Assembly (NCBI GenBank): GCA_937996765.1
Contig: CALKUG010000330.1
Location: 1-9,410, forward strand
Source: an uncultured Ignavibacteria bacterium
GTDB taxonomy: Bacteria > Bacteroidota > Ignavibacteria > Ignavibacteriales > Ignavibacteriaceae
DNA length: 9,410 nucleotides
Direction of reading: 5' to 3'
Positions 5,634-9,410 of the stretch are shown in pieces (within the stretch, counting starts at the first letter, position 1; each line of letters opens with the position of its first letter). Both the position numbers and the translations under genes were made by a program. The notes under the pieces were generated by a model. That model was not told the origin of the DNA and did no database searches. It worked only from the letters and a program-made list of their open reading frames with translations.

Positions 5634-8033
5634 ATGGCTAAAAATTTAGTAATAGTAGAGTCGCCTGCGAAGGCAAAAACAATCGAGGGGTTTTTAGGTA
5701 AAGATTTTACCGTTAAATCCAGTATGGGACATATACGCGATCTCGTAAAAAAGAATATGGGCGTAGAAGTTTCAAACGGATTTCTACCGAAATACGAAGT
5801 GCCCTCAGAGAAGAAGCATATCGTGTCCGAATTAAAAAAACTTGCTGATAAAGCCGAAGTTGTATGGCTCGCCTCCGACGAAGACCGCGAAGGAGAGGCT
5901 ATCTCATGGCATTTATTTGAGGCATTAAAACTCAGCCATGACAAAGTAAAACGCATTGTTTTTCATGAGATTACAAAAAACGCTATTCAAAACGCTATAG
6001 CTCAACCACGTACTATTGACATTCATTTAGTTGATGCACAACAAACTCGTAGAATTCTCGATAGGTTAGTAGGTTTCGAAATATCACCTGTGCTGTGGCG
6101 CAAAGTGCAACCTAAGCTTTCAGCGGGGAGAGTTCAATCGGTTGCAGTTCGCTTGATTGTTGAGAGAGAGCGTGAAATTGATGCTTTTACAACAAGCTCG
6201 CAATACCGCGTTACTGCTGTTTTTATAAGTGAAGAAAAGGGCAGTAAGAAGCAGCCAATAAAAGCAGAACTTACAAAGAGATTTGATACTCAGGAAGAGG
6301 CATACCAATTTCTCTCGATCTGTACTGATGCATCCTTCGAAATAAAGGATTTGAATAAACGTTTAGTAAAACGTTCACCAGCTGCGCCCTTTACTACTTC
6401 AACCCTACAACAAGAAGCTGCGCGTAAATTAAGGTTTAGTGTTAGCAGAACTATGCTTATTGCCCAACGTCTGTACGAATCAGGTAAAATTACTTATATG
6501 CGTACCGACTCAGTGAACCTTTCCGAAGAGGCGCTCAGCGGAGCAAAACAACAAATCTCATCGGTGTTTGGGAAAGAGTATCACGAACGTAGAACTTACA
6601 AAACCAAATCTGCTAACGCGCAAGAGGCACACGAAGCTATACGCCCAACGTATTACGATGTTACTTCAATTGATGGCGATAGAGATGAAAGAGTTCTCTA
6701 TGATTTGATATATAAAAGATTTATTGCTTCACAAATGGCAGATGCAGAGTTGGAAAAAACTACTGTTGAAATTGAGGTACAGCCTACATCGGATAAAGTT
6801 TCAATAGTTTCTAACCTAAATCAGAATAAGCCTTTTTTGTTCAAAGCAGAAGGCGAAATAATAAAATTTGAAGGCTTTTTGAAGGTATATCTTGAATCTT
6901 CAGATGATGATGAAGGTACTGAAGACGAAAAAAATAGCACAATTTTACCTCCGCTTAAAGTAGGAGAGATGCTTGGCTATAAAGAGATTGTGGCAACGCA
7001 ACGTTACACAAGGCCACCGGCACGTTTTACAGAGGCAGCTCTTGTTAAAAAACTTGAAGAACTCGGTATTGGGCGACCCTCTACTTATGCTCCAACTATT
7101 AGCACTATTCAAAAACGGGGATACGTGCATAAAGATGAGAAACAAGGTCTTGAACGGCAGTATGGACAATTGGTACTAACCGAAAATAAAAAAATAACTA
7201 CCGAAGTTAAAACGGAGATTACCGGAGCCGATAAAGGCAAGTTGTTCCCAACAGATATAGCTATGGTGGTTAACGACTTTTTAATCAAGAATTTTCCGAA
7301 TATTGTTGATTTACAGTTTACAGCGGAAATTGAAAAAGAGTTAGACGACATTGCTACAGGTGAGCTTGATTGGCAAAAAATGCTAACAGATTTTTATGAG
7401 CCTTTTAAGCAAATTGTTAATGATACCATTGAAACCTCTGAAAGGGCTACCGGCGAAAGAATTTTAGGTAACGACAGTCTTGGCAGAGAAGTATCTGTAA
7501 GAATAGCCCGATTTGGACCCGTTGCCCAGATTAGGGTTGTTGATAATCCCGAAATCAAACCGATATTCGCAGGATTACGAAAAGACCAAAAACTTGAAAG
7601 TATCACACTTGAAGAAGCTTTGGAGTTATTCCGACTCCCAAGAACCGCCGGCATTTATGAAGAGAAAGATATTGTTATAGCAGTAGGTAGATTTGGACCT
7701 TACGTGCGCCATGACGGCAAGTTTGTATCAATTCCGAAAGCATTTGACCCTTATACCATTTCTTTAGATGAATGTATAACCCTTATCGAAGAAAAGCGGA
7801 AAAAGGACTCAGAGAAACTTATTCAATCTTGGGATTCGCACCCGGATTTACAGATTCTTAATGGAAGATGGGGGCCTTATATCAGCTTTGGGGATAACAA
7901 TTACAAAATTCCAAAAGGTACAGACCCCAAAACAATCTCATTAGAGGAAGTGATTTCCATAGTTGGTGATGTTACGGTTGTTCCTAAATCACCCGCAAAA
8001 GGTAAATCAAGAAAAAAAGGTTCTTCAAAATGA
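5634..8033 (+). CDS. topA: DNA topoisomerase I (type IA), TopA
   Basis: TopA relaxes negative supercoils by cutting and passing single DNA strands through a 5'-phosphotyrosine intermediate. Starting at ATG 5634 gives 799 aa beginning 'MAKNLVIVESPAKAKT', the canonical TopA N-terminus. A TTG at 5622 would add four residues and is less likely. The Toprim domain (1 to about 150) has Glu9 and the metal-binding triad Asp82, Asp84, Glu86 in 'SDEDREGEAI'. 'ARRILDRLVGFEIS'-like and 'LSAGRVQSVAVRLI' motifs follow, then the catalytic Tyr288 in 'ITYMRTDS', 'QEAHEAIRPT' and 'RPPARFTEAALVKKLEELGIGRPSTY'-type sequence. The C-terminal third lacks Cys4 zinc ribbons. Instead it carries three 'RFGP/RWGP'-type topoisomerase C-terminal repeats (about 610-780) and a Lys-rich tail. 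This layout is known in Bacteroidota and relatives. The stop overlaps the start of a secreted nuclease gene. Confidence 0.97.
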   Translation: MAKNLVIVESPAKAKTIEGFLGKDFTVKSSMGHIRDLVKKNMGVEVSNGFLPKYEVPSEKKHIVSELKKLADKAEVVWLASDEDREGEAISWHLFEALKLSHDKVKRIVFHEITKNAIQNAIAQPRTIDIHLVDAQQTRRILDRLVGFEISPVLWRKVQPKLSAGRVQSVAVRLIVEREREIDAFTTSSQYRVTAVFISEEKGSKKQPIKAELTKRFDTQEEAYQFLSICTDASFEIKDLNKRLVKRSPAAPFTTSTLQQEAARKLRFSVSRTMLIAQRLYESGKITYMRTDSVNLSEEALSGAKQQISSVFGKEYHERRTYKTKSANAQEAHEAIRPTYYDVTSIDGDRDERVLYDLIYKRFIASQMADAELEKTTVEIEVQPTSDKVSIVSNLNQNKPFLFKAEGEIIKFEGFLKVYLESSDDDEGTEDEKNSTILPPLKVGEMLGYKEIVATQRYTRPPARFTEAALVKKLEELGIGRPSTYAPTISTIQKRGYVHKDEKQGLERQYGQLVLTENKKITTEVKTEITGADKGKLFPTDIAMVVNDFLIKNFPNIVDLQFTAEIEKELDDIATGELDWQKMLTDFYEPFKQIVNDTIETSERATGERILGNDSLGREVSVRIARFGPVAQIRVVDNPEIKPIFAGLRKDQKLESITLEEALELFRLPRTAGIYEEKDIVIAVGRFGPYVRHDGKFVSIPKAFDPYTISLDECITLIEEKRKKDSEKLIQSWDSHPDLQILNGRWGPYISFGDNNYKIPKGTDPKTISLEEVISIVGDVTVVPKSPAKGKSRKKGSSK

Positions 8034-9403
8034 AAAAAATTCTCTTAATAGTATTAGTTCTTACCCTAATTCAACTATCGGCTCAGATTCCTTCAGGGTA
8101 TTATGACAAGGCAAAAGGGAAGAGCGGCAATGAGTTAAAAACGGCTTTGCATGACATAATTAAAGGACATACAGCACTTAGCTATGATGGTCTCTGGAAT
8201 GCATTCAAAACCACAGATGTAAAATCAAACGGCAAAGTATGGGATATGTATTCGGATAAACCCGGTGGAACTCCTGCTTATGAGTTTACTTTTGGTAGCA
8301 ATCAATGTGGTAATTATAATAGTGAGGCAGATTGTTACAACCGCGAACATTCCTATCCAAAGAGTTGGTTTAATGATTTAACACCTGCATATTCTGACTT
8401 ATTCCATTTAGTTCCCACAGACGGGTATGTAAACGGAAGACGAAGTAACTATGCTTTTGGTGAGGTGGGAACGGCAAGCTGGACCTCAACAAACGGAAGC
8501 AAACTTGGTACTTCCTCTTTCCCTGGATTTTCGGGTACTGTGTTTGAGCCAATTGACACCTTCAAAGGAGATTTTGCAAGAAACATCCTCTATATGTCGG
8601 TGAGATATTACAAAGAAGATAGTGGATGGTCATCGAGTGATATGACAACCAAGTCTGAAATCAAATCTTGGGCTGTGCAATTACTCAAAAAATGGCACAC
8701 TAACGATAAAGTAAGTGCAAAAGAGATTAATAGAAATAACAAAGTATATGGATTTCAAAAAAATAGAAATCCCTTTATTGATCATCCTGAGTATTTTGTA
8801 GAAATATGGGATACTTTAACAGCCCCTTCTGCATTAGAAGCCAAACCAAATAGTTTAGATACCGTTATAGTAACTTTTGATAGAATAATTGATGAAATTT
8901 CTGCTAAAGCAGCTTCTAATTATACAATTAAGGGTACTTCTGTAACACCTACTGAAGCAATATCTTACTACAAAGGTGATTATTACACAGTGGCTTTGGT
9001 TTTTAACGGACTTCAACAAAACAATCAATATACATTGCAAATAAAAGGTGTAAAAAATAAGACAGGTTTTTCAGGTTCTGCAACTCAAGAAATAGCTTTT
9101 ACAGCTCCAGTTTCTACATTTGATGTTGAGCCTTTGGTTATGACTTATTCTTTGGAACAAAATTACCCAAATCCATTTAACCCTACCACTTCAATTAGCT
9201 TTTTATTACCCAACGAACAGTCGGTAAAAGTTGAAGTGTTTAATGAACTTGGTGAACTTGTATTAGTTTTAGCTGATGGAGTTTATAGCTCAGGTGAGCA
9301 CACAATAAATTTTTCGGCTGAGAGTATGAAATCAGGTGTGTATTTTTACAGAATGCAGACTAACGATTTTCATTCAGTAAAGAAAATGATATTAGTTAAG
9401 TAG
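8030..9403 (+). CDS. Secreted endonuclease I-family nuclease with Ig-like domain and T9SS sorting domain
   Basis: This predicted exported non-specific nuclease has 457 aa. Residues 1-19 form a signal peptide (MKK, hydrophobic core, cleavage near 'LSAQ'). The catalytic domain (about 20-262) is of the EndA/NucM/Vvn endonuclease I family: 'NREHSYPKSWF' with Glu106-His107, 'DLFHLVPTDGYVNGRRSN' with Asn135 and Asn140 as candidate metal ligands, 'FEPIDTFKGDFAR', and 'NRNPFIDHPEYFVEIW'. Cys93 and Cys102 could form a disulfide beside the active site. Residues about 264-362 resemble a bacterial Ig-like (SbsA-type) domain. Residues about 372-457 are a type A T9SS sorting domain ('QNYPNPFNPTT' to 'KKMILVK'), directing outer-membrane export and possible surface anchoring. 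The likely role is digestion of extracellular DNA or RNA for nutrients, by inference. The ATG overlaps the topA stop (ATGA), with AAAGG (8016-8020) 9 nt upstream. Confidence 0.93.
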   Translation: MKKILLIVLVLTLIQLSAQIPSGYYDKAKGKSGNELKTALHDIIKGHTALSYDGLWNAFKTTDVKSNGKVWDMYSDKPGGTPAYEFTFGSNQCGNYNSEADCYNREHSYPKSWFNDLTPAYSDLFHLVPTDGYVNGRRSNYAFGEVGTASWTSTNGSKLGTSSFPGFSGTVFEPIDTFKGDFARNILYMSVRYYKEDSGWSSSDMTTKSEIKSWAVQLLKKWHTNDKVSAKEINRNNKVYGFQKNRNPFIDHPEYFVEIWDTLTAPSALEAKPNSLDTVIVTFDRIIDEISAKAASNYTIKGTSVTPTEAISYYKGDYYTVALVFNGLQQNNQYTLQIKGVKNKTGFSGSATQEIAFTAPVSTFDVEPLVMTYSLEQNYPNPFNPTTSISFLLPNEQSVKVEVFNELGELVLVLADGVYSSGEHTINFSAESMKSGVYFYRMQTNDFHSVKKMILVK

Positions 9404-9410
9404 AGAATAA

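Noticed and set aside
5564..5956. A 130-codon open frame on the minus strand over the topA start and promoter
   Set aside because: It is antisense to the conserved Toprim domain of topA, its product is Ser/Phe-rich with no recognisable motif, and it is explained by the codon pattern of the + strand gene.
8030..9403. Secreted nuclease as a polymorphic toxin or anti-phage effector
   Set aside because: There is no immunity gene, no toxin-delivery domain and no defence context. The signal peptide plus T9SS tail point to an ordinary exported nuclease.

Overview
The window comes from an AT-rich bacterium, most likely of the Bacteroidota/Chlorobi/Ignavibacteria (FCB) group. The main clue is the last gene, which ends in a type IX secretion (T9SS/Por) C-terminal sorting domain with the 'QNYPNPFNPTT...GVYFYR...KKM' signature. 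A second clue is a Bacteroidota-style promoter (TTTG, 20 nt, TAnnTTTG) in the only real intergenic gap. TopA also has the C-terminal repeat architecture, without zinc ribbons, that I associate with this group. The assignment is by signature only; no database search was possible. All genes are on the + strand and coding density is very high.

Region 1 (1-3103) is the downstream part of a chemotaxis operon: the tail of a methyl-accepting chemotaxis protein (cut by the window edge), cheR (methyltransferase), cheD (receptor glutamine deamidase), cheB (methylesterase) and a small CheY-like receiver. Junctions are tight: a 4-nt overlap MCP/cheR, 6 nt cheR/cheD, 1 nt cheD/cheB and 14 nt cheB/receiver. 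Together the genes form the receptor-adaptation module. CheR adds and CheB removes methyl groups on receptor glutamates, CheD converts receptor glutamines to glutamates, and CheB is switched on by phosphorylation. cheA and cheW are not in the window and probably lie upstream.

Region 2 (3160-5538) is a large soluble hybrid histidine kinase (REC-PAS-PAS-HisKA-HATPase-REC), 56 nt after the receiver gene. Its N-terminal receiver is degenerate: the phosphoacceptor Asp is replaced by Glu and the acidic pair reads Glu-Pro. The C-terminal receiver is canonical. It may share the transcript with the chemotaxis genes, but the sequence does not prove this.

Region 3 (5539-8033) is a 95-nt intergenic stretch followed by topA (DNA topoisomerase I). 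The stretch contains a good FCB-type promoter whose -33/-7 spacer is almost exactly filled by a perfect 8-bp inverted repeat (GTAACAAG, 7 nt, CTTGTTAC). This looks like an operator.

Region 4 (8030-9403) is an exported endonuclease I-family nuclease with signal peptide, Ig-like domain and T9SS sorting tail. Its ATG overlaps the topA stop by 4 nt, so it is probably co-transcribed and translationally coupled to topA, an unusual pairing of a housekeeping enzyme with a secreted one.

I found no RNA genes, mobile elements, CRISPR arrays or obvious pseudogenes. No clearly new multi-gene system is visible. The points most worth checking are the topA promoter/operator, the pseudo-receiver of the kinase and the topA-nuclease coupling.
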